Origin: Sphingobacteriaceae bacterium
GTDB taxonomy: Bacteria; Bacteroidota; Bacteroidia; UBA7662
DNA length: 60,087 nt
Direction: 5' to 3'
Assembly (NCBI GenBank): GCA_013824115.1
Contig: PNNG01000012.1
Span: 1 to 60,087, forward strand
Part shown: piece after piece, positions 1-9,274 of the stretch
Position numbering within the stretch: the first letter of the stretch is position 1
How the letters are laid out: each line of letters starts with the position of its first letter
Made by a program: the position numbers and the translations under genes
The notes under the pieces: generated by a model
Seen by the model: only the letters and a program-made list of their open reading frames with translations
What the model was told of the DNA's origin: nothing
Database searches by the model: none

Positions 1-1245
1 CCCGCGTGGCAGAATGTGAGCTATCCGCCCATCGATTACCAAGACATCAGCTATTACGCAGCACCCAAGGCCGAATCGAAGCTCAACAGCCTCGATGAGC
101 TCGACCCCGAAATCAAAGCCACCTACGACAAACTGGGCATTCCTTTGGAAGAACAACTGGTTTTGGCGGGTGTAGCTGTAGACGCGGTATTGGACTCCGT
201 TTCGGTAATCACCACCTTCAAAGAAAAACTGGCTGAAAAAGGCGTGATTTTTTGCGCCATCAGTGAGGCCGTGCACACCCACCCCGAGTTGGTGAAGAAG
301 TACCTTGGTAGCGTGGTGCCTTACACCGACAACTATTTCGCAGCTCTGAACAGCGCTGTTTTCAGTGACGGTTCATTTGTGTTCATTCCCAAAGGCGTTC
401 GTTGTCCCATGGAACTGAGCACTTATTTCCGCATCAACGCCAAGGGCACCGGTCAATTTGAGCGCACCCTCATTGTAGCCGAAGATGAAAGTTATGTCAG
501 CTACCTCGAAGGGTGCACCGCTCCTAAGCGCGACGAAAACCAGCTGCACGCAGCCGTGGTAGAACTCGTGGCCATGGAAAAGGCCGAAATCAAATACAGC
601 ACGGTACAAAACTGGTATCCGGGCGACAAAGAAGGCAAAGGCGGCATCTACAACTTCGTTACCAAGCGCGGGGTATGCATGGGCAACCACAGCAAAATCA
701 GCTGGACCCAGGTAGAAACCGGCTCAGCCATCACCTGGAAATACCCCAGTGTAGTACTCAAAGGCGACCACAGCATCGGTGAGTTTTACAGCGTGGCAGT
801 AACCAACAACATGCAACAAGCCGATACGGGCACCAAAATGATTCACATTGGCAAAAACACCAAAAGTCGGATTGTGAGCAAGGGCATCAGTGCCGGCAAG
901 AGTCAAAACTCTTACCGCGGATTGGTGAAAGTGCGTAAATCGGCCGAAAACGCCCGCAACTTCAGTCAATGCGACTCGCTCTTGATGGGCGATAAGTGCG
1001 GTGCGCATACCTTCCCTTACTTCGAAATCAACAACAATGGAGCTACCGTAGAACACGAAGCCACCACCTCCAAAATTGGTGAAGACATCATGTTCTATTG
1101 CAACCAGCGCGGCATCAGCGAAGAAGATGCGGTGGCCCTCATCGTAAACGGCTACGCCAAAGAAGTGCTCGACATGCTGCCTATGGAATTTGCGGTAGAA
1201 GCAAAGAAGTTGTTGGCCGTTTCACTCGAAGGATCCGTAGGATAA
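1..1245 (+). CDS. sufB: Fe-S cluster assembly scaffold SufB (5' end cut by window)
   Basis: SufB is the core of the cytoplasmic SufBC2D complex that builds Fe-S clusters. The reading frame is open from base 1 ([19 protein letters not shown]), so the gene starts upstream of the window. An in-frame GTG at 16 is not a credible start, because SufB is usually about 480 aa and this motif lies inside the family alignment. Family signatures visible include the segment around [18 protein letters not shown], a long parallel beta-helix region, and a C-terminal part with the [16 protein letters not shown] stretch. The gene is first in a six-gene plus-strand SUF set. A 136-bp gap holding an inverted repeat separates it from sufC. 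Confidence 0.97.
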   Translation, partial: PAWQNVSYPPIDYQDISYYAAPKAESKLNSLDELDPEIKATYDKLGIPLEEQLVLAGVAVDAVLDSVSVITTFKEKLAEKGVIFCAISEAVHTHPELVKKYLGSVVPYTDNYFAALNSAVFSDGSFVFIPKGVRCPMELSTYFRINAKGTGQFERTLIVAEDESYVSYLEGCTAPKRDENQLHAAVVELVAMEKAEIKYSTVQNWYPGDKEGKGGIYNFVTKRGVCMGNHSKISWTQVETGSAITWKYPSVVLKGDHSIGEFYSVAVTNNMQQADTGTKMIHIGKNTKSRIVSKGISAGKSQNSYRGLVKVRKSAENARNFSQCDSLLMGDKCGAHTFPYFEINNNGATVEHEATTSKIGEDIMFYCNQRGISEEDAVALIVNGYAKEVLDMLPMEFAVEAKKLLAVSLEGSVG

Positions 1246-1364
1246 AACACAGAGGTCACGGAGGACACTGAGAAGTGAATTCCCAACCTCGAAGCTAACG
1301 AAAATTATGAAGGAAGGACCTGATTGCATCGCAACTCTCCGTGAACTCCGTGTCCTCCGTGTTT
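1245..1364. repeat. Imperfect long inverted repeat between sufB and sufC
   Basis: The arms at 1245-1275 and 1335-1364 are about 30 bp each and imperfectly complementary. Each is built from degenerate 9-bp units of the type CACGGAGGA (TCCTCCGTG in the right arm). They enclose a loop of about 60 nt. The element starts at the sufB stop codon and ends 17 bp before the sufC ATG, so it would lie in the sufBC transcript and could form a long hairpin. Similar CTCCGTG-rich intergenic repeats occur in many environmental bacterial genomes; that link is from memory. Confidence 0.6.
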
Positions 1365-1381
1365 AAAAGAAAGCAAACGAA

Positions 1382-2137
1382 ATGTTACAGATAAACAACC
1401 TCCGCGCGTCTATCGACGACAAACAAATCCTCAAAGGCATCAACCTGGAAGTAAAACCCGGTGAGGTGCACGCCATCATGGGTCCGAATGGTTCGGGCAA
1501 GAGTACGCTATCGAGCGTAATTGCTGGCAGAGAAGGATATGAAGTAAGTGGTGAAGTTTTGTTCAATGGCAATGACCTGCTTGAAATGGCACCGGAAGTA
1601 CGCGCTTGGGAAGGCATTTTTCTCGCTTTCCAATACCCCGTTGAAATTCCAGGTGTAAGCAACACCAACTTCATGCGTACTTGCATCAACGAGCAGCGCA
1701 AATACAAAGGCCTGCCCGAAATGGATGCCAGCACCTTTTTGCGTACCATGCGTGAGAAAGCTGAATTGGTAGAACTCGACCCCAACCTCATGAAGCGTTC
1801 GGTAAACCAAGGCTTTTCGGGCGGTGAGAAAAAGCGCAACGAAATTTTCCAATTGGCCATGCTGGAGCCCAAGTTGGCCATCCTCGACGAAACCGATTCG
1901 GGCCTCGACATCGACGCTTTGCGTATTGTGTCGAATGGGGTGAACAAGCTGCGTAATAAGGACAATGCCTTTGTGGTAATTACCCACTACCAGCGCTTGC
2001 TCGACTACATTGTGCCTGATTTTGTACACGTACTCATGAATGGACAGATTGTAAAATCGGGTACCAAAGAACTGGCCTACGAACTCGAAGAAAAGGGCTA
2101 CGACTGGTTGAAAACTGAACTCAAGGCGACTGTATGA
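1382..2137 (+). CDS. sufC: Fe-S cluster assembly ATPase SufC
   Basis: SufC is the ABC-type ATPase of the SufBC2D scaffold, driving rearrangement of the SufB-SufD pair during cluster assembly. At 251 aa it has the usual length. It shows a Walker A motif GPNGSGKST at residues 34-42, the signature NQGFSGGEKKR, and a Walker B region LAILDETDSGLD followed by the switch histidine in VVITHYQR. It is a soluble ABC protein with no membrane segments. The stop overlaps the sufD start (ATGA), so the two are probably translationally coupled. The inverted repeat just upstream may affect its expression relative to sufB. Confidence 0.98.
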   Translation: MLQINNLRASIDDKQILKGINLEVKPGEVHAIMGPNGSGKSTLSSVIAGREGYEVSGEVLFNGNDLLEMAPEVRAWEGIFLAFQYPVEIPGVSNTNFMRTCINEQRKYKGLPEMDASTFLRTMREKAELVELDPNLMKRSVNQGFSGGEKKRNEIFQLAMLEPKLAILDETDSGLDIDALRIVSNGVNKLRNKDNAFVVITHYQRLLDYIVPDFVHVLMNGQIVKSGTKELAYELEEKGYDWLKTELKATV

Positions 2138-3444
2138 GCACCATTGCCCCTGCCAATACCTTAACCGACAGGCTGACGGTTTTTGCCAACCAATTGGCTG
2201 GCGATCCGTTGGAAGGCATGCGCCGTGCAGCTGCTGCCGACTTCGCCCGTTTGGGACTTCCTCATACCGATTTGGAAGATTGGAAATATACCAATTTCAA
2301 AGGCTTGCAGCAGTTGGATGCCCTGGCACCCCTGCCCATTCTCGACGAAGCCGCCATCGACCTCAACAAATACCGCATTGCAGGCATCGACGCCTACGAA
2401 TTGGTGTTCATTAATGGCCGCTTTGCGGGCACTTTGAGCAGCCGCTTTGAAAGCGAGCAGCGCTTTATCAGCTCATTGGCTTTGGCGCGCAACTTGCGGA
2501 CCGGACTGCTCCTCGAACATTTGGGTATGTACGCCCAACAGCAAAACGAAGGTCTTACGGCCCTTAATACCGCCCTCGCACCCGATGGTTTTGTAATTCA
2601 CCTGGCCAAAAACGAAGTATGTGAACGCCCTGTGGTTATTTACCACATCAGCACCGGAACCAAAGAACGCGGTTGGGTAAACCAACGGAACCTGGTGATA
2701 GCCGAAGCAGGAAGCCAATTGACCGTCATCGAAAAATACATCAGTGACAGTCCCATCTTCGACAATGTAGTCACCGAAGTGGTGGTAGGCAGTAACGCCG
2801 ATGTAGCGCATTACAAACTCCAAACCCGCTACGGCGATGCATGGCACGTAGGTACCACCCGCGTAGAACAAGCACGCGACAGTCGTTACTACAATGCTAC
2901 CATCAGCTGGAGTGGCGAATTGGTACGAAACAACCTCCAAACCCGCCACAACGGTACAGGTTGCGAAACGCATTACTTTGGTTTGTACCTGCTCGACCAC
3001 GATAACCTCATCGACAACCACACCCTGGTTGACCACGCCCAGCCGCATTGCAACAGCCACGAACTGTACAAAGGCATCGTGGGTCCGGCTGGCAAAGCTG
3101 TTTTCAACGGCAAGGTAATGGTGCGTCCTGATGCGCAAAAAACCGATGCTTACCAAAGCAACGCCAACATTTTACTGGCCGATACGGGCACCATCAACAC
3201 CAAACCCGAGCTCGAAATTTTTGCCGACGACGTGAAGTGTTCGCATGGCGCAACCATCGGCCAGCTCGATCTCAACGAACTTTTCTACCTCAAGACCCGT
3301 GGTATTGGCGAAGAAAAAGCACGCACCATCCTGCTCACGGCCTTTGCCGGTGAAGTCATCGAAGCCATCCGCATTGATGCCCTGCGCGAAGATTTGCTGG
3401 CGCAATTGATGGATGAATTACACCGCATGCAAATCACATTTTAA
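2134..3444 (+). CDS. sufD: Fe-S cluster assembly protein SufD
   Basis: SufD is the SufB paralogue that completes the SufBC2D complex and contributes to iron entry and cluster formation. The 436-aa product has a variable helical N-terminus with the family motif DLEDWKYTNFKGL near residues 46-58, a beta-helix core, and the conserved C-terminal block DDVKCSHGATIGQLD that includes the cysteine and histidine of the SufB/SufD interface. It ends with a helical tail. The start ATG overlaps the sufC stop by 4 nt. sufS follows immediately with no gap. Confidence 0.97.
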   Translation: MSTIAPANTLTDRLTVFANQLAGDPLEGMRRAAAADFARLGLPHTDLEDWKYTNFKGLQQLDALAPLPILDEAAIDLNKYRIAGIDAYELVFINGRFAGTLSSRFESEQRFISSLALARNLRTGLLLEHLGMYAQQQNEGLTALNTALAPDGFVIHLAKNEVCERPVVIYHISTGTKERGWVNQRNLVIAEAGSQLTVIEKYISDSPIFDNVVTEVVVGSNADVAHYKLQTRYGDAWHVGTTRVEQARDSRYYNATISWSGELVRNNLQTRHNGTGCETHYFGLYLLDHDNLIDNHTLVDHAQPHCNSHELYKGIVGPAGKAVFNGKVMVRPDAQKTDAYQSNANILLADTGTINTKPELEIFADDVKCSHGATIGQLDLNELFYLKTRGIGEEKARTILLTAFAGEVIEAIRIDALREDLLAQLMDELHRMQITF

Positions 3445-4680
3445 ATGATGCATACCGACATACATACCGATTGGGCCGCGGTCCGCAACGACTTCCCTAT
3501 TTTGCGTGAAAGCGTAAACGGGCGCCCTTTGGTGTATTTCGACAATGCCGCCACCTCGCAAAAACCGCAGGTGGTAATCGATGCGCTGGTTGATTACTAC
3601 AGTCGCTACAACAGCAACGTACACCGCGGGGTGCACAGCCTGAGTCAGCAAGCCACTTCGGCTTTTGAAGCGGTGCGCAAACAGGTGCAAGGTTTTATTA
3701 GCGCCCGCCACGAAGCCGAAATCATCTACACCCGTGGCACCACCGAAGCCATCAATTTGGTGGCCCAAAGTTGGGGTTCACTCGAAGTAATGGAAGGCGA
3801 TGAAATCCTCATTACTGGCCTCGAGCACCATGCCAACATTGTACCTTGGCAGATGCTGTGTGAACGCACTGGTGCGAAATTGGTGGTCGTGCCCATCAAC
3901 GATGCCGGCGAAGTATCGCTGCAGGACTTTGCAGAAAAGCTCAATCCGCGCACCCGAATGGCTGCTTTCAGCTGGATCAGCAATGCCCTCGGCACAGTGA
4001 ATCCGGTGTTTGAAATGGTAGCCCTGGCCCAAGCGCAAGGAACCCGCACTTTGGTAGATGCCGCCCAGGCTGCTCCACACAGCATCATCGACGTGCAAGC
4101 CTTGGGATGCGATTTCCTTGTCTTTTCAGCGCACAAAATGCTTGGTCCTACTGGCGTGGGCATCTTGTACGGTCGATTAGAAATACTTGAGCAAATGCCC
4201 CCAGTACAAGGCGGTGGGGATATGATCAAAGAGGTGCGTTTCGAAAAAACCACCTACAACGAATTGCCGCTTCGCCTCGAGGCAGGTACTCCCAATATTG
4301 CCGATGTGATTGCCTTTGGCAAAGCCTTGGAATACCTGCAGCAATTGGGCATGGAAAACATAGAATTGCGCGAACAAGAGCTACTGGCCTATGCCACGGC
4401 ACAATTGAAACAGCTTTCGGGTATTCAACTGGTGGGTACTGCTGCCGATAAACGCTGCGTACTCAGCTTCCTCATAGAAGGCGCTCATCCTTACGATGTG
4501 GGCGTACTGCTCGATCAAATGGGTATTGCCATCCGTACTGGTCACCATTGCGCACAGCCCATCATGGACCGATTTGAAATTCCCGGAACCTGCCGTGCCT
4601 CCTTTGCGTTCTACAACAGCTTTGAAGAGATCGACCGTTTTGTAACTGCCCTCCAAAAAGCGCAAAAAATGCTATCGTAA
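3445..4680 (+). CDS. sufS: Cysteine desulfurase SufS
   Basis: SufS is a PLP-dependent type II cysteine desulfurase that takes sulfur from cysteine and passes it to SufE. The 411-aa protein carries the PLP-binding lysine K231 in SAHKMLGPTG, the N-terminal substrate region YFDNAATSQKP, and the active-site cysteine C369 in RTGHHCAQPIM, the short-loop arrangement typical of SufS/CsdA. The start is the first of two tandem ATG codons directly after the sufD TAA. Its stop overlaps the sufE ATG by one base (TAATG), which fits coupled synthesis of the two sulfur-transfer partners. Confidence 0.98.
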   Translation: MMHTDIHTDWAAVRNDFPILRESVNGRPLVYFDNAATSQKPQVVIDALVDYYSRYNSNVHRGVHSLSQQATSAFEAVRKQVQGFISARHEAEIIYTRGTTEAINLVAQSWGSLEVMEGDEILITGLEHHANIVPWQMLCERTGAKLVVVPINDAGEVSLQDFAEKLNPRTRMAAFSWISNALGTVNPVFEMVALAQAQGTRTLVDAAQAAPHSIIDVQALGCDFLVFSAHKMLGPTGVGILYGRLEILEQMPPVQGGGDMIKEVRFEKTTYNELPLRLEAGTPNIADVIAFGKALEYLQQLGMENIELREQELLAYATAQLKQLSGIQLVGTAADKRCVLSFLIEGAHPYDVGVLLDQMGIAIRTGHHCAQPIMDRFEIPGTCRASFAFYNSFEEIDRFVTALQKAQKMLS

Positions 4681-5111
4681 TGAGCAGCTTCGAAAACATA
4701 CAACAGCAACTGGTAGAAGACTTTGGTTTTCTAGAAGATTGGGAAGACAAATACGCCTACCTTATCGACCTGGGCAAAAGCCTGCAACCACTAGATGCAG
4801 CTTATAAAAATGAAAATTACCTCATCAAAGGCTGTCAAAGCAAGGTATGGTTGCACGCTGAATTGGAAGGCGACCGCATCCGCTATTTTGCCGATTCTGA
4901 TGCATTCATTTCTAAAGGTATTGTGGCCTTGCTGGTGAAGGTTTTAGACGGCCAAAAACCAGAAGAGGTGCTGCACGGCAATTTGTTCGTAATCGATCAA
5001 ATTGGACTAGCGGCCCACCTTTCGCCCAACCGAGCCAATGGTCTGGGCAGCATGCTCAAACAAATGCGCGCCTATGCCCTTGCCTATCTCACCAAAACGC
5101 AAAACGCCTGA
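4680..5111 (+). CDS. sufE: Sulfur acceptor protein SufE
   Basis: SufE accepts persulfide sulfur from SufS and stimulates it, handing the sulfur on to the SufBCD scaffold. At 143 aa it has the normal length. The acceptor cysteine is C52 in LIKGCQSKVW, the hallmark of the family, followed by the conserved region around residues 72-85 (SDAFISKGIVALLV). The gene starts within the sufS stop codon and is followed after 3 bp by a DUF59 gene, so all of sufC through the DUF59 gene appears to be one transcript. Confidence 0.97.
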   Translation: MSSFENIQQQLVEDFGFLEDWEDKYAYLIDLGKSLQPLDAAYKNENYLIKGCQSKVWLHAELEGDRIRYFADSDAFISKGIVALLVKVLDGQKPEEVLHGNLFVIDQIGLAAHLSPNRANGLGSMLKQMRAYALAYLTKTQNA

Positions 5112-5114
5112 ACC

Positions 5115-5435
5115 ATGTCGGATCGCAGCTTTGTAGAAATTCAAAACGACGTCATCAGCATTCTCAAGACCATTTTCGACCCTGAAATTCCGGTCGATAT
5201 TTATGAATTGGGACTGATTTACGAAATCAAGGTGAGTCCGGGTGGCAAAGTAGATGTGTTGATGACCCTCACCTCTCCTGCTTGTCCGGTAGCCGGCACT
5301 CTCCCTGGCGAAGTAGAAGGCAAACTCAAAGGCATCAACGGCGTGAGTGATGTGAAGGTAGAACTCACCTTCGACCCGCCCTGGAGCCAGGAATTAATGA
5401 GCGAAGAAGCCAAGTTGGAATTGGGTTTTTTGTAG
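5115..5435 (+). CDS. SUF-associated DUF59/MIP18 family Fe-S assembly protein
   Basis: This 106-aa protein belongs to the DUF59 (MIP18/PaaD-like) family. The SUF-linked members act in Fe-S cluster maturation, often called SufT-like. It shows the conserved DPEIPVDIYELGLIYE near residues 22-37 and the cysteine motif TSPACPVAGTLPGEV with C57, the residue implicated in cluster or metal handling, then a ferredoxin-like fold ending in FDPPWSQELMSEEAK. Its place as last gene of the suf operon, followed by a terminator, supports the role. The exact step it performs cannot be read from sequence. Confidence 0.9.
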   Translation: MSDRSFVEIQNDVISILKTIFDPEIPVDIYELGLIYEIKVSPGGKVDVLMTLTSPACPVAGTLPGEVEGKLKGINGVSDVKVELTFDPPWSQELMSEEAKLELGFL

Positions 5436-5454
5436 TACAACCATCCTTAAAATG

Positions 5455-5484
5455 AAGCCTCTGCCTGCGCAGGGGCTTTTTTTT
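5455..5484 (+). terminator. Rho-independent terminator of the suf operon
   Basis: A GC-rich hairpin with arms AGCCTCTGC and GCAGGGGCT (one G-T pair), followed by eight T residues, lies 19 bp after the last suf gene. Confidence 0.85.
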
Positions 5485-5612
5485 GGGCCCAAATTAAATA
5501 CAAAATCAACCCAATGCGTCAAGTGAACGGCTCTCTGCGCCAAGTCGGGGATGTGTATTGCCTATGGCACAGGCTTTGCCATGCAGCCAATAATCATAAA
5601 AAACCCCAAATC

Positions 5613-7136
5613 ATGAAAAAAAGCATCTTACTTGCCGCCTGCTTAGGCATCAGCCTACTGGCCAACGCCCAAAAACCCAAACCCATCACCAGTCCCTTCA
5701 ACGGCCCCCGTTATTTACGCGCCATTGAATCTGAATCGCCCGTTATGCGCCAACATAGCCCCTTATTGCGGCAGGCATTTAGCAATCAATACATTCCCGA
5801 TACTGCCTTTTATCATGGCTGGGACGATCCCAATCAATCTTACTTCTTACACACCAAAGCACATTTCACCTATGGTCACGGTGCCAGTTTGCGCCGCATC
5901 GATTATTACGAAGTAGGCAACTTTGGCTGGGAAATCAGTCAATCCGACACATTCTATTACAATACCACCAACAAACTCACTGCCATGGAAACAGGGGTAG
6001 CAGGTAGTCCAGAGTTCCGCATGGAAATAAACTATGGTCAAGGCGGAATCATTACCGGAAGGCACTACATGGTTACTGGAGGCCCCAATGCCGCTAACAA
6101 TGGCTGGGAAACTGTTTTAGGCGATTCATTGGAAATACATACTTGGCAGAATGGACGTCCCGCCAGCTTTACCTTACATGCCCGTGAGCCCTTTGGGTCT
6201 GGTTGGATGCCTATGTTTCGCATCAGTCAAATCACGTATAATGCGCAAGGTGTTCCCATAGCCATGGGACTGGAAGGACATACCGGCATTGGATATGCAC
6301 CCATGGAATTGTATACCAATATGAGCTGGGGCTTCGGATTTGGCGATTGGTCGCAAGCCTGTGGCATGACCAACAGCATTGAAGAACGATACAGCATCTT
6401 GCCCCAACAGCGACACTTTTTAAAACAACCCACTGCTTTCGTCGTTCAAAAGCAAGTTTCAGGCAGCTTGGTTGATTACAGTAGGGCAAACCAAAGCTCA
6501 CAAAATGGTTTCATCAACCAAGTTCTGTTTGAAGAAAAACAAGGAAATACCTGGGTAGCAATTGCCCGTGATTCGTACACCTACGTTTCGGGACAACTAG
6601 CCAGCTTGACTTCGGAGGAGCACAACGGAAATCAGCTGGCTTTCACCAGCCGCTGGGTATATGCCTATGGCGCTCAATACCTGCAAGAACAGCGCACCGA
6701 GCTTTGGGACGCCGCCATTACCGCTTGGGTTATTGATGAAGCATTTAGCTACCGGTTGAGGATGTTACAAAGTCGCCCCGACAGTCTCGAAACTTTGGTT
6801 TACGACCCCAGCACCAATGCTTATGTTTCGGGCCAATTGGCCACCTTCAGCTACAATACGGCTGCTTCCACACGTCCAGAAAAAGTGTTGAGCTTGGAGG
6901 TATGGCCCAACCCTGCACAAGAACAAATAAGTATTCGGGTAAGTGACGCGGCTGCAGCAAAAGGTGCGGTCATCCGATTAACCGACTTACAAGGCAGATT
7001 GGTGTATCAAACGCGCACTGGAAGTGAAATCCAGCAGGAAGTAGATGTGCCACTGCAGCAAATGGCCCCTGGTATTTACCTGCTACAAGTAAGTGCCGGC
7101 CAAGCAAGCAACAGCTTTAAGGTGGTCAAAAAATAA
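5613..7136 (+). CDS. Secreted protein with T9SS type A sorting domain
   Basis: This is an exported protein of unknown function, about 507 aa. I start it at the ATG that opens a signal peptide (MKKSILLAACLGISLLANAQ); an in-frame ATG 33 codons upstream would bury the signal. The middle part is rich in short beta-type segments with Tyr/Trp and gives no enzyme motif I recognise. The last ~85 residues (LSLEVWPNPAQEQISIRV, then a GRLVYQT strand, then APGIYLLQV and a VVKK end) form a typical type IX secretion sorting domain. It would therefore be exported by the Gld/Por machinery encoded at 42-48 kb. It is monocistronic, lying between two terminators. Confidence 0.85.
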   Translation: MKKSILLAACLGISLLANAQKPKPITSPFNGPRYLRAIESESPVMRQHSPLLRQAFSNQYIPDTAFYHGWDDPNQSYFLHTKAHFTYGHGASLRRIDYYEVGNFGWEISQSDTFYYNTTNKLTAMETGVAGSPEFRMEINYGQGGIITGRHYMVTGGPNAANNGWETVLGDSLEIHTWQNGRPASFTLHAREPFGSGWMPMFRISQITYNAQGVPIAMGLEGHTGIGYAPMELYTNMSWGFGFGDWSQACGMTNSIEERYSILPQQRHFLKQPTAFVVQKQVSGSLVDYSRANQSSQNGFINQVLFEEKQGNTWVAIARDSYTYVSGQLASLTSEEHNGNQLAFTSRWVYAYGAQYLQEQRTELWDAAITAWVIDEAFSYRLRMLQSRPDSLETLVYDPSTNAYVSGQLATFSYNTAASTRPEKVLSLEVWPNPAQEQISIRVSDAAAAKGAVIRLTDLQGRLVYQTRTGSEIQQEVDVPLQQMAPGIYLLQVSAGQASNSFKVVKK

Positions 7137-7147
7137 TCGCAATCAAC

Positions 7148-7177
7148 AAAAAAGGGCCTTTCGAGGCCCTTTTTTTA
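7148..7177. terminator. Bidirectional terminator between convergent genes
   Basis: A perfect 12-bp stem (AAAAAAGGGCCT / AGGCCCTTTTTT) with a TTCG loop lies between the T9SS cargo gene and the convergent Hpt gene. A-run and T-run flanks let it work on both strands. It overlaps the Hpt stop codon. Confidence 0.9.
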
Positions 7178-7519
7178 TGCTTGTAAATCAGCTCTTAGTT
7201 GTGCATTTACCAAATCTAAATTGGCAAGCAGCGCATTCACCTGTTCAGGTAGTTCGCTCAAACGTTCGCCATATTTGGCATCTTTTTCAATACGCAAAAT
7301 CAATTCCTTCATCGGTTCAGTGCACAACATGCCGATGGGTGCTTTGATTTTATGAGCCAAAGACCCTAAAGCAGACCAGTTTTCTTCCTGAACGGCAATG
7401 CGTATTTTTTCCATCTCGCCCACAATTTCTTCGAGAAAGGTGTTCACAATTTCGCGCTGAAAATCTTTATCTCCACCCGAAATTTCTTCGATGTAGCTGT
7501 ACGATACCAATGTTGACAC
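7175..7519 (-). CDS. Orphan histidine-containing phosphotransfer (Hpt) protein
   Basis: A 114-aa, all-helical Hpt-domain protein that would relay phosphoryl groups between receiver domains in a multistep phosphorelay. The phosphorylatable residue is H56 in SLAHKIKAPIGML, matching the AHxxK consensus of Hpt domains, and flanking helices fit a four-helix bundle. No kinase or regulator sits beside it. The hybrid kinase at 21-24 kb ends in a receiver and lacks its own Hpt, making it one possible partner; this is inference. It is transcribed divergently from the ketoacyl synthase gene. Confidence 0.85.
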   Translation of the reverse strand: MSTLVSYSYIEEISGGDKDFQREIVNTFLEEIVGEMEKIRIAVQEENWSALGSLAHKIKAPIGMLCTEPMKELILRIEKDAKYGERLSELPEQVNALLANLDLVNAQLRADLQA

Positions 7520-7638
7520 GGCTAAGCTTTTGGTTTATTGACTCAAATATACGGGTATCCATGAACTTCAGATACCTTTTGAAAAAATCTGCTGAACAAC
7601 GAAAACTTGTATCTTGCAACCCGCCTAAAAACTGAATT

Positions 7639-8652
7639 ATGCTTAAAAAATCAATCATCACCGGTGTGGGGCACTATGTGCCTCAAAATGTGGTGACCAA
7701 TAACGATTTGTCGGCCCGCATGAGCACCAGCAATGAGTGGATCATTGAGCGGACAGGCATTCAAGAGCGCCGGCATGTGTTGCCTGGCAGCGATGATACC
7801 ACGGCCACCATGGGTACCAAAGCCGCACGTATTGCCATAGCGAATGCCGGCCTCACCCCCGACGATATCGATTTCATCGTTTTCGCGACACTGAGTCCCG
7901 ATTACTACTTCCCCGGCCCGGGCGTGCAAGTGCAAGAACAGCTTGAACTCAAAAGAGAAATCGGCGCGCTGGATGTGCGCAACCAGTGTTCGGGTTTTGT
8001 GTACAGCTTGTCGGTAGCCGACCAATTCATCAAAACAGGCATGTATAAAAATATCCTGATAATTGGCTCAGAATTGCATAGCGGCGGCCTCGATTTTACC
8101 GACCGTGGCCGCAATGTGAGCGTTATTTTTGGTGATGGAGCTGGTGCAGTTGTGCTATCGGCTACGGACGATGCAAACCGGGGCATTTTATCTACCCACC
8201 TTTTCAGTGAGGGTAAACATGCCAAAGAACTGGCGCTCACGGCTCCCTCTACACGCGATTGGATACCCAACATCCTCCAACGCAATGACCCGGAGGAAAC
8301 CGACTATTATCCCTATATGAATGGGAATTTTGTTTTCAAACATGCGGTGGTTCGCTTTGCTGAAGCCATCCAAGCGGCGTTGAAGACCAATGGTGTGAGT
8401 AGCGAAGAAATCAAATTGCTCATTCCACACCAAGCCAATTTGCGTATCAGTCAGTTCATTCAGCAATCTATGAAACTGCGCGACGACCAGGTTTACAACA
8501 ACATCATGCGCTACGGAAACACCACGGCCGCCTCTATTCCCATTGCCTTAAGCGAAGCATATGCCGAAGGGCGCATCGAAAAGGGCGATTTGGTATTGTT
8601 TGCTGCCTTTGGCAGTGGATTCACCTGGGCTTCGGCACTCATGCGCTGGTAA
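7639..8652 (+). CDS. 3-oxoacyl-ACP synthase III (FabH-type)
   Basis: A thiolase-fold ketoacyl-ACP synthase III that condenses an acyl-CoA starter with malonyl-ACP. The 337-aa length is slightly above the ~320 aa of typical FabH. The catalytic triad is complete: C117 in NQCSGF, H264 in IPHQANLRI, and N294 in YGNTTAASIP. The N-terminus (TGVGHYVPQNVVTN, then EWIIERTGI) also fits. It stands alone, away from fatty-acid genes. Bacteroidota often carry several FabH paralogues, so this could serve housekeeping fatty acid initiation or a specialised lipid; sequence alone does not decide. Confidence 0.93.
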   Translation: MLKKSIITGVGHYVPQNVVTNNDLSARMSTSNEWIIERTGIQERRHVLPGSDDTTATMGTKAARIAIANAGLTPDDIDFIVFATLSPDYYFPGPGVQVQEQLELKREIGALDVRNQCSGFVYSLSVADQFIKTGMYKNILIIGSELHSGGLDFTDRGRNVSVIFGDGAGAVVLSATDDANRGILSTHLFSEGKHAKELALTAPSTRDWIPNILQRNDPEETDYYPYMNGNFVFKHAVVRFAEAIQAALKTNGVSSEEIKLLIPHQANLRISQFIQQSMKLRDDQVYNNIMRYGNTTAASIPIALSEAYAEGRIEKGDLVLFAAFGSGFTWASALMRW

Positions 8653-8670
8653 AGCTTGTATTCACTCCAT

Positions 8671-8707
8671 AAAAAAAGGGCAATTCGTGTAGAGCTGCCC
8701 TTTTTTT
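8671..8707. terminator. Bidirectional terminator after the FabH-type gene
   Basis: A perfect 12-bp stem AAAAAAAGGGCA / TGCCCTTTTTTT with a 13-nt loop lies between the convergent FabH and DUF6526 genes. Confidence 0.9.
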
Positions 8708-8721
8708 ATGGGATTTGGCCA

Positions 8722-9165
8722 TCAAATGATGTGCTTATCGTGTCGCCAGTGCTTGATGCGCTGGTGAATTTGTTTGGCAGTTAGTTTCTCTTTCAGTGTT
8801 TGATCGATAAGTGGAAGCAGTTCGGCATCGGAAGCCAATCGCAAAGCTGCAATTTGATGGATATTCAGCTGCATTTCTAATTGCCGGAAATGCTTGCCCG
8901 AAAGCTCCAAGTAACGCAAACGCATTTCGAGCATCATGATACGGCGCTGATTGAGGTAAGGCAATCGCCTACTTTGCAATCCAATCAACAAAATGAGCAC
9001 GCTTAATAGGGCAAAATAGAGCACTTCAATGCTCCAGCCTTGACTTTCAAAGGAATAGGCTGCCAACATATACACACAAACCGCAAAAAAGCCCATGGCC
9101 AGTGGGAAAATAAGCAGGTGATACAATGGCTGAAAACGAAAATATTTCCGATAAAAGGGCTTCAT
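8722..9165 (-). CDS. DUF6526 family membrane protein
   Basis: A 147-aa protein of unknown function with two closely spaced N-terminal membrane helices (about residues 15-36 and 47-66) and a basic, helical cytoplasmic C-terminus. The start QPLYHLLIFPLAMGF and the distal pattern ALRLASDAELLPLIDQTLKE match what I recall of the DUF6526 family of Bacteroidota. It lies in tail-to-tail orientation with the FabH-type gene and has no evident operon partners. I see no catalytic motif. Confidence 0.75.
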   Translation of the reverse strand: MKPFYRKYFRFQPLYHLLIFPLAMGFFAVCVYMLAAYSFESQGWSIEVLYFALLSVLILLIGLQSRRLPYLNQRRIMMLEMRLRYLELSGKHFRQLEMQLNIHQIAALRLASDAELLPLIDQTLKEKLTAKQIHQRIKHWRHDKHII

Positions 9166-9225
9166 AGAGGCAGCTAGATTTTACAACAAAGCTATTAAAA
9201 AGCACTTAACTTATTGAAAAGCCCA

Positions 9226-9255
9226 TTAAAAAGCCGGATGATTGTCATCCGGCTT
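9226..9255 (-). terminator. Terminator of the small heat-shock gene
   Basis: A perfect 11-bp stem AAGCCGGATGA / TCATCCGGCTT with a 3-nt loop is followed on the minus strand by a T-run, just past the hsp20 stop codon. Confidence 0.85.
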
Positions 9256-9274
9256 GTACAATCTGAATCTTGTT

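Noticed and set aside
2473..3156. 227-codon frame antisense to sufD
   Set aside because: sufD is unmistakable on the other strand and there is no support for an antisense gene.
5564..5580. TGGCA...TGCCA inverted sequence upstream of the T9SS cargo gene
   Set aside because: It is only 5 bp per arm and shows no link to a promoter or known riboswitch.
5514..5612. N-terminal extension of the T9SS cargo protein
   Set aside because: It would place the signal peptide at residue 34 and is better read as untranslated leader.
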